Shown here: positions 54,157 to 62,800 of the stretch, piece by piece
Layout of the letters: each line of letters starts with the position of its first letter
Numbering within the stretch: position 1 is the first letter of the stretch
Assembly (NCBI GenBank): GCA_016714015.1
Contig: JADJNZ010000004.1
Location: 1-64,000, forward strand
DNA: 64,000 bases
From: Gemmatimonadota bacterium
Lineage (GTDB): Bacteria; Gemmatimonadota; Gemmatimonadetes; Gemmatimonadales; Gemmatimonadaceae
Direction of reading: 5' to 3'
Position numbers and translations under genes: made by a program
Notes under the pieces: generated by a model
What the model was told of the DNA's origin: nothing
Database searches by the model: none
The model's input: only the letters and a program-made list of their open reading frames with translations

Positions 54157-55514
54157 CGCTCGACGACGCCCCGCAGGTCCCCGAGGCCCTGCTGGCGAAG
54201 TACGACACCGCCGGACCGCGCTACACGAGCTATCCCACGGTCCCCGCCTGGTCGGCCGAGTTCGGCGACCAGGCGTACGCCGGCGCGCTCCGCACGGCCG
54301 GGGCCTCGGGGACGCCGCTCGCCGTGTACGCGCACTTCCCCTACTGCGCCGCGAAGTGCTTCTACTGCGGCTGCAACGCGCTCACCACGAGCCGGCCGGA
54401 GACGATCGACCGATACCTCGACGACCTCGAGCGCGAGCTCGACCTCGTGGTCGCGCAGCTCGGACGCTTCCACCGCACGGCGCAGATGCACTGGGGCGGG
54501 GGCACGCCCAACCTCCTCGACGACCGGCAGCTCGCGCGGGCGTTCCAGCTGTTCGTGGACCGCTTCCGGTTCACCAACGATGTCGAGCTCAGCGTGGAGG
54601 CGGATCCGCGGCTCGTGAGCCCGGAGCAGCTCCGCACCCTCCGGTCGCTCGGCTTCTCGCGCATCAGCTTCGGCGTGCAGGATCTCGATCGCGGGGTGCA
54701 GGAGGCGATCGGCCGTTTGCAGTCGCCGGCCCTCGTGCGCGACGTCTGCGATTCCGCGCGCACCGCGGGATTCGAGGGATTGAACATCGACCTCATCTAC
54801 GGCTTGCCGCGCCAGACGGCGGAGACCTTCACGCGCACGATCGAGCAGGCCCTCGCGCTCGGCCCGGACCGCGTGGCCTGTTTCGGCTACGCGCACCTGC
54901 CGACGCAGCGCGCGCACCAGCGCGTGATCGACGAGGCCGACCTCCCCGACGGGGCGATGCGCGCCTCGGTCTTCCAGCTTGCGGTGAACGCGTTCACGAG
55001 TGCGGGCTACGCCTGGATCGGCCTCGACCATTTCGCCAAGGCGGACGATCCGCTCGCCGTCGCCCAGCGCGAGGGGCGGCTGCATCGCAACTTCATGGGG
55101 TACACGACCATGCCCGCTGCGCACCTCGTGGGCGTGGGGATGAGCGCCATCTCCGATGCGGGCGGGTGCTTCGCGCAGAACGAGGCCAAGCTCGGACCCT
55201 GGCGCGAGCGGATCGATGCCGGTCGGCTCGCGACGGTGCGTGGGCACACCCTCAGTGCGGACGACCGGGCACGCCAAGCGGCGATCCTGCACCTCATGTG
55301 CAACCTGGAGTTGCCCTACGCGGCGGTGCCGCCGGGCGTGGACGACCTCCGGCAGCGTTTCGCACCGTTCGTGGAGGACGGGCTCGTGGAGTTCGGCGAG
55401 GACCGGCTCTCGGTGACACCGATGGGGCGGTTCTTCATCCGGAACATGGCGATGGAGCTCGATGCGTACCTGCCCGCGCAGGCGGGGCAGGGGCGCTTCT
55501 CGAGGACGGTGTGA
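54150..55514 (+). CDS. hemN: Oxygen-independent coproporphyrinogen III oxidase HemN
   Basis: A 454-residue radical SAM enzyme, normal length for HemN. YAHFPYCAAKCFYCGCNAL holds the cluster cysteines C66, C70 and C73 in CxxxCxxC; MHWGGGTPNLL, VEADPRLVSPEQL, FSRISFGVQDLD, LNIDLIYGLPRQT and GFAQ-type FMGYTTMPAAHLVGVGMSAIS follow; the C-terminal HTH-like part reads ILHLMCNLELPYAAVPPG. It converts coproporphyrinogen III to protoporphyrinogen IX by two oxidative decarboxylations without O2. Placed between bchE and bchJ, it should supply porphyrin to the bacteriochlorophyll branch under low oxygen. Its start overlaps bchE and its stop overlaps bchJ (GTGA). Confidence 0.92.
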   Translation: MLTLDDAPQVPEALLAKYDTAGPRYTSYPTVPAWSAEFGDQAYAGALRTAGASGTPLAVYAHFPYCAAKCFYCGCNALTTSRPETIDRYLDDLERELDLVVAQLGRFHRTAQMHWGGGTPNLLDDRQLARAFQLFVDRFRFTNDVELSVEADPRLVSPEQLRTLRSLGFSRISFGVQDLDRGVQEAIGRLQSPALVRDVCDSARTAGFEGLNIDLIYGLPRQTAETFTRTIEQALALGPDRVACFGYAHLPTQRAHQRVIDEADLPDGAMRASVFQLAVNAFTSAGYAWIGLDHFAKADDPLAVAQREGRLHRNFMGYTTMPAAHLVGVGMSAISDAGGCFAQNEAKLGPWRERIDAGRLATVRGHTLSADDRARQAAILHLMCNLELPYAAVPPGVDDLRQRFAPFVEDGLVEFGEDRLSVTPMGRFFIRNMAMELDAYLPAQAGQGRFSRTV

Positions 55515-56110
55515 GCCACGCCGTCGCGGGGCGCATCGGCCCCAACGCGATCATCCAGACGGCGGCGGCGTTGCGTGCGCGCGTGGGCGACTCCCGCGCG
55601 CGCACGCTCGTGCACGGGGCGACCGGCCGCGCGCTCGAGGCGATGCCCGCGGAGATGGTGGACGAGGCCGAGGTGAACCAGCTGGTGCACGCGTTGCGGC
55701 ACGACCTCGACCCGGCGCTCTTCGAGGCCGTGCTGCGCGGCGCGGGGGCCCGGACGGCGGCCTACCTGATGACGCACCGGATCCCGCGTCCCGTGCAGTG
55801 GCTCATGCGCGTGCTGCCGGCCCCCCTCGCGCTCCGCGTGCTCCTCGCGGGGATCATGCGCCACACCTGGACCTTCGCCGGGACGGCCGCGGTGACGCTC
55901 GAGCGGCGGCCGGGGGAGCCGTTGCGGCTGGTCATGCGCCACTGCCCGATGTGTCGCGACCTGCGCGCCTCGACGCCCGCCTGCCACTTCTACGCCGGCA
56001 CGCTCGGCACGCTGCTCGCGCGGCTCGTCACGCCTCGGGCGGAGGTCGTCGAGGTGGCCTGCGAGGCGACGGGGGCTCCGGCCTGCGAGTTCGCGCTGCG
56101 CCTCGACTGA
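55511..56110 (+). CDS. bchJ: BchJ-like V4R-domain protein of bacteriochlorophyll synthesis
   Basis: A 199-residue protein: RIGPNAIIQTAAALRARVG at the start, MPAEMVDEAEVNQLVHALRHDL, and a C-terminal V4R domain with cysteines in HCPMCRDLRA, ACHFYAGTLGTLLARLV and VACEATGAPACEF. This combination fits BchJ, first named 4-vinyl reductase; later work credits BciA/BciB with the reduction and suggests BchJ helps deliver substrate. The GTG start lies within the hemN stop. As the third gene of the bchE-hemN-bchJ unit its assignment is well supported; the exact activity in this organism is open. The V4R cysteines are intact. Confidence 0.85.
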   Translation: MSHAVAGRIGPNAIIQTAAALRARVGDSRARTLVHGATGRALEAMPAEMVDEAEVNQLVHALRHDLDPALFEAVLRGAGARTAAYLMTHRIPRPVQWLMRVLPAPLALRVLLAGIMRHTWTFAGTAAVTLERRPGEPLRLVMRHCPMCRDLRASTPACHFYAGTLGTLLARLVTPRAEVVEVACEATGAPACEFALRLD

Positions 56111-56142
56111 ACGGCGCGCGGCAGGACGGACGCTAGCCGTTC
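56109..56142. terminator. Weak hairpin after the bch operon
   Basis: GAACGGC (56109-56115) can pair with GCCGTTC (56136-56142) between the convergent bchJ and GNAT genes. Short stem, long loop and no T-run make it a weak candidate. Confidence 0.3.
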
Positions 56143-56723
56143 CGCTCCATCCGCGAGAGCAGGTGGCGGCGGATGTCCGGATACTCGGTGCGCAGGATGC
56201 TGTACATCACCGTGTCGCGCACGGTGCCGTCCCGGCGGCGCATGTGATGGCGGATCACGCCGTCGCGGTTCGCCCCGAGGGCCTCGATGGCGCGCTGCGA
56301 CCGCGTGTTGAAGCGGTCGGTGCGGAGCCCGACGACCCCGCAGTCGAGGGCCTCGAAGGCGTGGTCGAGGAGCAGCAACTTGCAGGCGGTGTTCACGTGG
56401 CTGCGCTGCCAGCGTGCGGCGTACCACGTGTAGCCGATCTCCACCCGGTCGACCTCGGTGACGATGTCGTGATAGCGGGTGGTGCCCACCATCTCGCCGG
56501 AGTCCAGGCGCACGACCCACGGGAGCATGTGGCCGGCCTGCTGTCCCGCCAGCGCCTTCTCGATGTAGCCGAGCGTCTCGTCCGCGGTCGGCACGGTGGT
56601 GAACCAGAGTTCCCAGAGGCGCCCGTCGGCGGCGACGGCGCGCAGCTCCTCCACGTGCGCGAGGGAGAGCGGCTCGAGTCGCACGCCGTGGCCGGCGAGG
56701 GTCGTCGGGGTGGGGGATCGCAT
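56133..56723 (-). CDS. GNAT-family N-acetyltransferase (RimJ/RimL type)
   Basis: A 196-residue acetyltransferase of the RimJ/RimL group (acetyltransf_3). HGVRLEPLSLAHVEELRAVAADGRLWELWFTTVP opens the fold; MVGTTRYHDIVTEVDRVEIGYTWYAARWQRSHVNTACKLLLLDHAFE is the acetyl-CoA core (motif A equivalents), and VVGLRTDRFNTRSQRAIEALGANRDGVIRHHM is the conserved helix-turn of motif B. It acetylates a ribosomal protein N-terminus or an antibiotic-like amine; substrate not deducible. ATG at 56723 chosen because the fold starts right after it. Confidence 0.9.
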   Translation of the reverse strand: MRSPTPTTLAGHGVRLEPLSLAHVEELRAVAADGRLWELWFTTVPTADETLGYIEKALAGQQAGHMLPWVVRLDSGEMVGTTRYHDIVTEVDRVEIGYTWYAARWQRSHVNTACKLLLLDHAFEALDCGVVGLRTDRFNTRSQRAIEALGANRDGVIRHHMRRRDGTVRDTVMYSILRTEYPDIRRHLLSRMERNG

Positions 56724-56938
56724 GGGGGAGAATGTACGGCGCCGAGCCGTCTTCCGGGCGGCCGTGTGCGGCAGGTCACCAGGTCCGAGTGACGTCCGGG
56801 AGCGATCGCCAGTGCGCGCGCACATTGTGACAGTTCGCCCGGAACGCGGTGACTCGCGCGGCGTACCATCCGTCGATAGCGCGTGCACGAGGGCCGCTGG
56901 CTGGCCCGGTTCCAGCGACACCCCACCTGAGGTCCGTC

Positions 56939-58009
56939 ATGCGTCTCGCGTCCTTCCGTCCCTTCCTGCTCCTGACCGCTGTCGCCGTCGCGGCCTGCGA
57001 GGGTTCCGGCCCCGCGGCGCTCGACGAGGCTGGCGTCCGCTCCGACCTCAGCGCCGCGACCGCGGCCGTGAGCAGCCCGGCCACGGCGGCGCTCGGCGCA
57101 CTCGGCCCGCAGATCAGCGCCGCGATCGGCGGCCTGGGCGTGATCGCCGACGTGCCGGCCTCGCTCCTGAGCGACCCGAACGCGGTGATCGCGCGCGAGG
57201 AGCTGCGGACGCGCATGCTCAGCCGCGACCGGAGCGTCCTCGCCGACCTGCCGCAGGTCGCGCTCGGCAAGACGTTCGTGTACGACACGCTCGAGGACCG
57301 CTACATCATGAGCGAGCGCGCCGGCGCGCCCGCCAACGGCGTGCGCTTCATCCTCTATGCCGTCGATACCGCGTCGGACGACATCCAGCTACCGCTCACC
57401 GAGACCGGGTACGCCGATCTCTCGCGCTCCATCACCAACCAGGCGATCGTCGCGCGGGTCGAGGCCTACCTCGGCGTCCAGACGCCCGTGAAGGTGCTCG
57501 ATTACGCCGCGACCGTCTCCGGCACGATCACCGCGCCGCAGATCGTCGTCGCCGGCTTCGCCAAGAACGCCAGCGACTCGCTCACCTTCTCGCTCACCTC
57601 GGCCATCTCGCTGGCGAACTCGACCATCGCGATCGACTGGCGCGCGGCGGTCCCGTCGCGCGGGCTCGCCTCGCGCGTGCAGCAGACGATCACCGGTGGG
57701 CAGTTGCCGTCGGTCATGATCAACGGCCTGCTGGAGAGCGGGTCGGGCAACGTCGGCATCAGCGGCACGGTCATGCGCGAGACGGGTGGCACGCTCACGG
57801 TCTCGGTGAACAACAAGACCTTCGCGACGATCACGGTCGACTCGTTCGGTGACGAGACGCCGACGATCCTCAACGGCCAGGGCCAGCCGCTGACCGAGCA
57901 GCAGGTGGACATGCTCGAGGACATCCTGGACTGGTTCGAGGATGCGTTCGACTTCTATGAGGACCTGCTCGACCCGGTGGAGAACCTGCTCGACATCGCC
58001 CTCCCCTAG
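56939..58009 (+). CDS. Lipoprotein of unknown function with acidic C-terminal helix
   Basis: A 356-residue lipoprotein: leader RPFLLLTAVAVAAC with lipobox VAAC, preceded by a GAGG ribosome site 8-9 bp before the ATG at 56939. The mature part has an N-terminal helical region (VRSDLSAATAAVSSPATAALGALGPQISAAI), then a beta-rich central region (TFVYDTLEDRYIMSERAG, VLDYAATVSGTITAPQIVVAGFA, NVGISGTVMRETGGTLTVSVNNKTFATITVD). The C-terminus is very acidic and amphipathic (DMLEDILDWFEDAFDFYEDLLDPVENLLDIALP), with a Trp/Phe every 3-4 residues. I do not recognise the family. It may be a surface or periplasmic binding protein. Confidence 0.7.
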   Translation: MRLASFRPFLLLTAVAVAACEGSGPAALDEAGVRSDLSAATAAVSSPATAALGALGPQISAAIGGLGVIADVPASLLSDPNAVIAREELRTRMLSRDRSVLADLPQVALGKTFVYDTLEDRYIMSERAGAPANGVRFILYAVDTASDDIQLPLTETGYADLSRSITNQAIVARVEAYLGVQTPVKVLDYAATVSGTITAPQIVVAGFAKNASDSLTFSLTSAISLANSTIAIDWRAAVPSRGLASRVQQTITGGQLPSVMINGLLESGSGNVGISGTVMRETGGTLTVSVNNKTFATITVDSFGDETPTILNGQGQPLTEQQVDMLEDILDWFEDAFDFYEDLLDPVENLLDIALP

Positions 58010-58032
58010 TCCCGGGCGATCGAGGAAGTGAC

Positions 58033-58065
58033 GGGGGCGGGGCGCGCGATGCGCGGCCCGCCCCC
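58033..58065. terminator. Bidirectional GC-rich hairpin
   Basis: GGGGGCGGGGCGCGC and GCGCGGCCCGCCCCC form a 12-13 bp stem with a GAT loop between the convergent lipoprotein and CBS genes. No T-tract. Confidence 0.6.
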
Positions 58066-58088
58066 GGTCCGTTCCGCGGCCGCCGGGA

Positions 58089-58553
58089 TCAGGTCAGCGC
58101 GGCCCGCTTCGGGAAGACGAACGTCTGGTGCGAGATCCGCTTGTCGGCGACCGCCGACACCAGGTCGACGGTGGACACGATGCCGACGAGCTTCCCCCGT
58201 TCGACGATCGGCAGCCGGTGCAGCCGTTCGCGCTTCATCACCTCGGCGGCGAGGGTGACGGGGTCGTCGGGGCTCAAGGAGCGCACCGGCGCGCGGGTCA
58301 TCGCTTCCTCGACCGTGTGCATCTCGAGGATCCCGTGGTCAGTGCCTCCGCGGGCCTCGCCGGGCTCCTCGGGCAGCGACGCGATGAAGTCGAGCAGGTC
58401 GCTCGCGCTCAGCATCCCGACGATCTGCCCGAGCCGAACGACCGGGGCGCCGCCGAGCCGTTCACTGGAGAAGATCTCCGCCGCCTCGCGGATGCTGACG
58501 TCCGGTGCGATGGTGAGGACGTCGCGCGTCATGATGTCGCGGAGCTTGAGCAT
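58089..58553 (-). CDS. Two-CBS-domain protein
   Basis: A 154-residue protein that is just a CBS pair: LRDIMTRDVLTIAPDVSIREAAEIFSSERLGGAPVVRLGQIVGMLSASDLLDFI and VEEAMTRAPVRSLSPDDPVTLAAEVMKRERLHRLPIVERGKLVGIVSTVDLVSAV. Such pairs bind adenine nucleotides and act as energy-state sensors. Located 22 bp downstream of the baeRF gene with a GGAG ribosome site, it is probably co-transcribed and may sense AMP/ATP for it. Confidence 0.93.
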   Translation of the reverse strand: MLKLRDIMTRDVLTIAPDVSIREAAEIFSSERLGGAPVVRLGQIVGMLSASDLLDFIASLPEEPGEARGGTDHGILEMHTVEEAMTRAPVRSLSPDDPVTLAAEVMKRERLHRLPIVERGKLVGIVSTVDLVSAVADKRISHQTFVFPKRAALT

Positions 58554-58575
58554 GGGGTCTCCGGAGCGCGCCGTG

Positions 58576-59676
58576 TCAGCGCATGGTGGGGAGGGGGAAG
58601 CGAAGACCGGCGATGACGCCGTCGGCCTCGCTGTCGAACGCGACGCCGGTGAGCGACGGGGCGAGCGCCACGTCGGCCCCCTCGAACAGGGCGCGACGCA
58701 CGAGGTCCTCGATCTCGTCCGGATGCTGCTTCCACGCGCGCTCGCTGAAGATCAGCTCGGCGAGGGCACCCAGGTCGGCGGCGGCACGGGCGGGCATGAG
58801 CCCGATGGCCGCGCGGCCGTGCGCGTGCGCCATCTCACGCAGCTCGGTGACGCGGCGGACGCGGAGTGCGGCATCGAACTCGTGGAGCGCCTGCAGGACG
58901 ACCGCGGCGGCGGCCCCGTCGCTGAGCGTCATGGTGAGCGCAGGCACGAGCATCGCGCGCCCCTCGAGCTGGTCGGGGAGCTGGTCCCGCAGCTTGGTGC
59001 CGGCGTCGGCGGTCCCGCCGATGAGGATCGGCTCCTGCGGCAGCGCGAGCTGGAGGAGGCGCTGCCTCGCCTGGACGAACAGGCGCTCGGTCGCATCGAT
59101 CCGGTGCCGCTGGTCGGTGTCCGTGCGGGTGCTGCCGCGGGTGCCGTCATGGAATCCGAGGCGCGGCGCGTCGCCCATGTGGGTGCCGACGTCGTGCGAG
59201 ATCTCGGCCTCGAAGGCCTCGAGGGGTTCGAAGAGGCCGTCCGTCCACCGGTCGATGCGCACGTGCGTCTTGTCGATGCGGACGACGAGTGCGCGCGGCT
59301 CGGTCGCCACCCGGAGATAGGGCACGACGCGGGCCCCGGGGCCCCAGGAGACGCTGGTCTCGGTCGCGTCGCGCAGGTGGAGGCAGAAGGCATCGCCGCC
59401 GGCGGTCGCGAAGCAGGCCCAGCCGAGGCTCGTGGCGGGGGCGTCCCCGTTGGGGAGTCGGGCGAGGACCTCCGCCGCGCAGCGCTCGAAGGCGTCCTGC
59501 TCGTCGGCGGGGGCGGCGGCGAGCGTGCCGCGCACGTCGTTGAGCCCCTGCCGGAGATGCACGCGCCAGTTCCGGCGGGCCGCCGGGTCCGCGGGTGCTG
59601 CCTCGATGTAGACGCTGAGGGTGAGCTCGTCGCGGTGTGAGCGGATGAAATCGAGCAGCTCGTCTGGGAAGAACAT
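58576..59676 (-). CDS. baeRF-family protein (bacterial eRF1-like fold)
   Basis: A 366-residue protein of the baeRF group, bacterial relatives of archaeo-eukaryotic peptide release factor eRF1. The N-terminus FFPDELLDFIRSHRDELTLSVYIEA and RVHLRQGLNDVRGTLA are followed by the central RALVVRIDKTHVRIDRWTDG strand motif, then RHRIDATERLFVQARQRLLQLA, PILIGGTADAGTKLRDQLPDQLEG and a C-terminal eL8-like domain (DLGALAELIFSERAWKQHPDEIEDLVRRALFEGADVALA). Members are suspected ribosome-rescue or stress factors. A strong AGGAGG site lies 5-6 bp before the ATG. First gene of an operon with the CBS protein. Confidence 0.82.
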   Translation of the reverse strand: MFFPDELLDFIRSHRDELTLSVYIEAAPADPAARRNWRVHLRQGLNDVRGTLAAAPADEQDAFERCAAEVLARLPNGDAPATSLGWACFATAGGDAFCLHLRDATETSVSWGPGARVVPYLRVATEPRALVVRIDKTHVRIDRWTDGLFEPLEAFEAEISHDVGTHMGDAPRLGFHDGTRGSTRTDTDQRHRIDATERLFVQARQRLLQLALPQEPILIGGTADAGTKLRDQLPDQLEGRAMLVPALTMTLSDGAAAAVVLQALHEFDAALRVRRVTELREMAHAHGRAAIGLMPARAAADLGALAELIFSERAWKQHPDEIEDLVRRALFEGADVALAPSLTGVAFDSEADGVIAGLRFPLPTMR

Positions 59677-59751
59677 CGCGCCCTCCTGCCGGGTGGGATC
59701 CAGTGGTCGAACGGAATACTGCCCGGTGCGCGACGCGAATCCATAAGTGGA

Positions 59752-59785
59752 GGCCCTAGGCGATGTGGGGGAACACCCGTAGGCC
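59752..59785 (-). promoter_or_regulatory. Dyad upstream of the baeRF/CBS operon
   Basis: On the minus strand, GGCCTACGGGTG and its inverted partner around TAGGGCC bracket a 34-bp dyad (GGCCTA at one end, TAGGGCC at the other, with GTGTTCCCCCAC in the middle). It lies about 75-110 bp upstream of the baeRF ATG. NarL/FixJ-type regulators often use inverted sites of this shape; none is encoded nearby, so this is tentative. Confidence 0.3.
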
Positions 59786-59803
59786 TTCCGAAGGGTCGGA
59801 ACG

Positions 59804-59837
59804 CGAACGGGCGGCGCCGGAAGGCGCCGCCCGTTCG
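59804..59837. terminator. Strong hairpin terminator of the FN3 gene
   Basis: CGAACGGGCGGCGCC and GGCGCCGCCCGTTCG form a perfect 15-bp stem with a GGAA tetraloop, 24 bp after the FN3 gene stop on the minus strand. No T-run follows. Confidence 0.75.
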
Positions 59838-59860
59838 ATCCCGCTGATGCGTGGTGCAGG

Positions 59861-62800
59861 CTATGGATATCCGCGGATCCAGGAGTTCATGGCATAGCTG
59901 GTCGTGTTGGTGTACGGCGCCGGCACCACGATCGGAAGCGCCGGTCCGTACGCGAAGGGGGTGTAGATCGTCGGGATGGAACTCGCCAGGTCGGCGGTCC
60001 GGGTGATCGTCGTCGCGAAGTTGAACATCAGCCAGTACGTCCCGGCGGGGAGCGCGACGGCGGAGGTCGGGAACTCGACGTTGCCGGTCGTCGACACGGT
60101 CCCGGCGACCTGCGTCACGAGCGCGCCAGGGTTGTTGGCGAAGTTGTTGGTGTAGATGCCGATCCGGACCCCGCCCGTGCCGCTCACCACGTTGAAGCCG
60201 ATGTGAGTGAGGGTGATGGGTTGCGAGACGACGACCTGCTGGCCGAGCATGTAGTTCGCGGCCCAGCTGTTGGTGCCGGCGAAGGCCGTGGGATACCCGT
60301 AGCGCGTCGCGAGCGACGTCTTGACCGTCACCCCGTCGAAGGCGTTGAAGCCCCGCACCATCACGAACCAGTCGCCGGCGGCCGGGTTGGGGATGATGCA
60401 GGTCTCGGTGTTGCCGGTGATGAACGGACGGCAGTTGAAGGCGGCGAGCGTGGCCGCGAGGCCCTGGCGAACGTACAGGTCGGCGTCGCCGGTGCCCCCG
60501 GTGATGGTCACGCGGAGTTCCGGCGTGGCGGCCGGCACGTTGATCACGTAGTGCCGCTGCGCGCTCGCGGTGTCGCTCACGACGGCGGTGGAGCCGCTCG
60601 ACATCACCGCCGGCATCCAGACGCCCCCGGCCGGCGTGAGTGCCGACTGGGTCGCGCCGCTGATCGCGCGCACTGACCACGAGTAGCTCGCCCCTGCCGC
60701 CAGCCCGCTCCAGGTGAAGGTGGTGGTGTTCGCCGGCAACGTCCCGAGGAGCACCGAGGGCACGCAGGCGACGCCGAAGCAGGCGACCACCTGGTAGCCG
60801 GTCTCGATGGTGGAGTTGTCGGTCCAGACGAGGTCCACGCGGTTGCGATCGTAGACCTGAACCGACGTCATCGTCGGCACGTTCAGGACGGTGGACAGGT
60901 CGGCGCTGGTCGAGCTGCCGGCCGAGAAGCCGATGTTCGACCGGAAGGTGCGGACGCGGATCCGGTGACTCGTGTTCGGCGTCGCGCCGGTCCAGCTGTA
61001 GCTCGTGATGTCGGGTCCGAGCACGTCGACGATGCTGAAGTCGGTGCAGCCGACGCCGACGCACTGGTCGATCACGTTGAAGGTCTCGTTGTCGGCGTTG
61101 TCGGTCCACGTCAGGTCGATCTGGTTGACGGTGATCGGCGTGGCCGAGACGAGGGTCGGGGTGGCCGGCTGGAGCGTCGTCTCGGTGGCATCGTTGGTGT
61201 AGACCGAGGGGCCGACGGCGTTGAACGGCCGCACCCGGTAGGTATAGACGTTGTTCAACGAGACGGCGCCGTCGGCGATCGCCGTCACGTCCGCACTGGT
61301 CACGAGGATCTGCTCGAACTCGGTGCAGCCGAGGCCGACGCACCGCTCGACGAGGAAGCCGGCCTCGATCGACGAGTTGTCCGTCCAGGCGAGGTCGATC
61401 TGGTTCTGGCTCGCCACGGTCGCGACCAGGCCGGTGGCCGCCTCTGCGAGCGCGGTGGTCGTGGTCGCCGGATCGGACGCGACCGACTCGCCCACCGGGT
61501 TGATCGCGGTCACCGCGAACGTGTAGGAGTTGTCGAAGTCGAGGTCGTTGGTCTGGTAGACGTTGACGTTCGCGGCGACGCTGTCGATCGCCGCGAGGTC
61601 CACGCACCCGACACCGCGGCACCGGAGGATCCGGAACCCGGTCTCGTTGGTGGCGTTGTCGAGCCAGTCGAGCTGCGCCTGCGTCGCCGACAGCGTGACG
61701 GCGTTGAGCTTGGACGGCGCGTCCGGCGTGACGAGGACCGTGGTGAGGGTCGCCGACGTCGCCGACGAGCCGGCCGCGTTGTCCGCGCGGATGCGGTACG
61801 AATAGGAGACGCCGCCGTCGAGGCCGGTGTCCTCGTACGTGGTGGTGCCGGCGGTGACCGTGGTGAGTGGCGCGAAGTCGGTGCAGTCGACCTCACGGCA
61901 CCGCTCGATCACGAACGCGTCCTCGTTGTCCGAGGCGTCCGTCCAGCCGATGGTGATGCGCGTCGCCCCGGTGATCACGATGGCCGAGGCCACCGGGTCG
62001 GCCGGGAGCAGGGTCGACCCGGTGGTCGTCGCCGGCGACGACGTGCCGGCCGCGTTCTGCGCCAGCACGCGGTAGCCGTAGAGGTTCCCGACGGTCGCGG
62101 TCTCGTCACTGTACGACGTGACGTCCGCTCCGAGGGTCGCCAGCGTCACCGGCGAAGCGCAGGACGGATCCGCGCACCGCTGCACGATGAACGCCAGTTC
62201 GTTCGCCGAGTTGTCCGTCCAGCTCAGGTCGATCCGGTTGGCCGAGATCGTCGTCGCGACGAGACCGGTCGGGTCCTGCGGGATGCTCGTGGTCGCGGCC
62301 ACCTCGGCGGTGTAGCCCGAGGTGCCGGCCGCGTTCACGGCGCGCACGCGGTACGAGTACGACTCGTTCGGCGTGAGCGGTTCGTCGGTGTAGCCCTGTG
62401 CGTCCACCGCGAGCGTCGCGACCTCGGTGAACTCCGAGCAGCCGGCGCCCACGCAGCGCTCGACGCGATAGCTCACCTCGTTGTCGGCCGCGTCGACCCA
62501 GGTCAGGTCGATGCGCGTCGCGGAGATCGTCGTCGCCACCAGCGTGGTCGGCGTCGCGGGGACGTCGGTATCGACGTCCGCGATGTCGCTGTAGGCCGAG
62601 GTGCCAGCGTTGTTCACCGCGCGCACCCGGTAGCGGTAGGTCGTGTTCACGACCGTGGTGAGGTCGCTGTACGACGCGGCGTCGATCCCAAGCGAGGCGA
62701 GCTCGGCGAAGGTCGTGCAGCCTGGGCCGTCGCAGCGCTCGACGCGGAGGGAGACCTCGTTGTCGGCGTTCTCGGTCCAGGTGAGGTCGATGCGGCCCGC

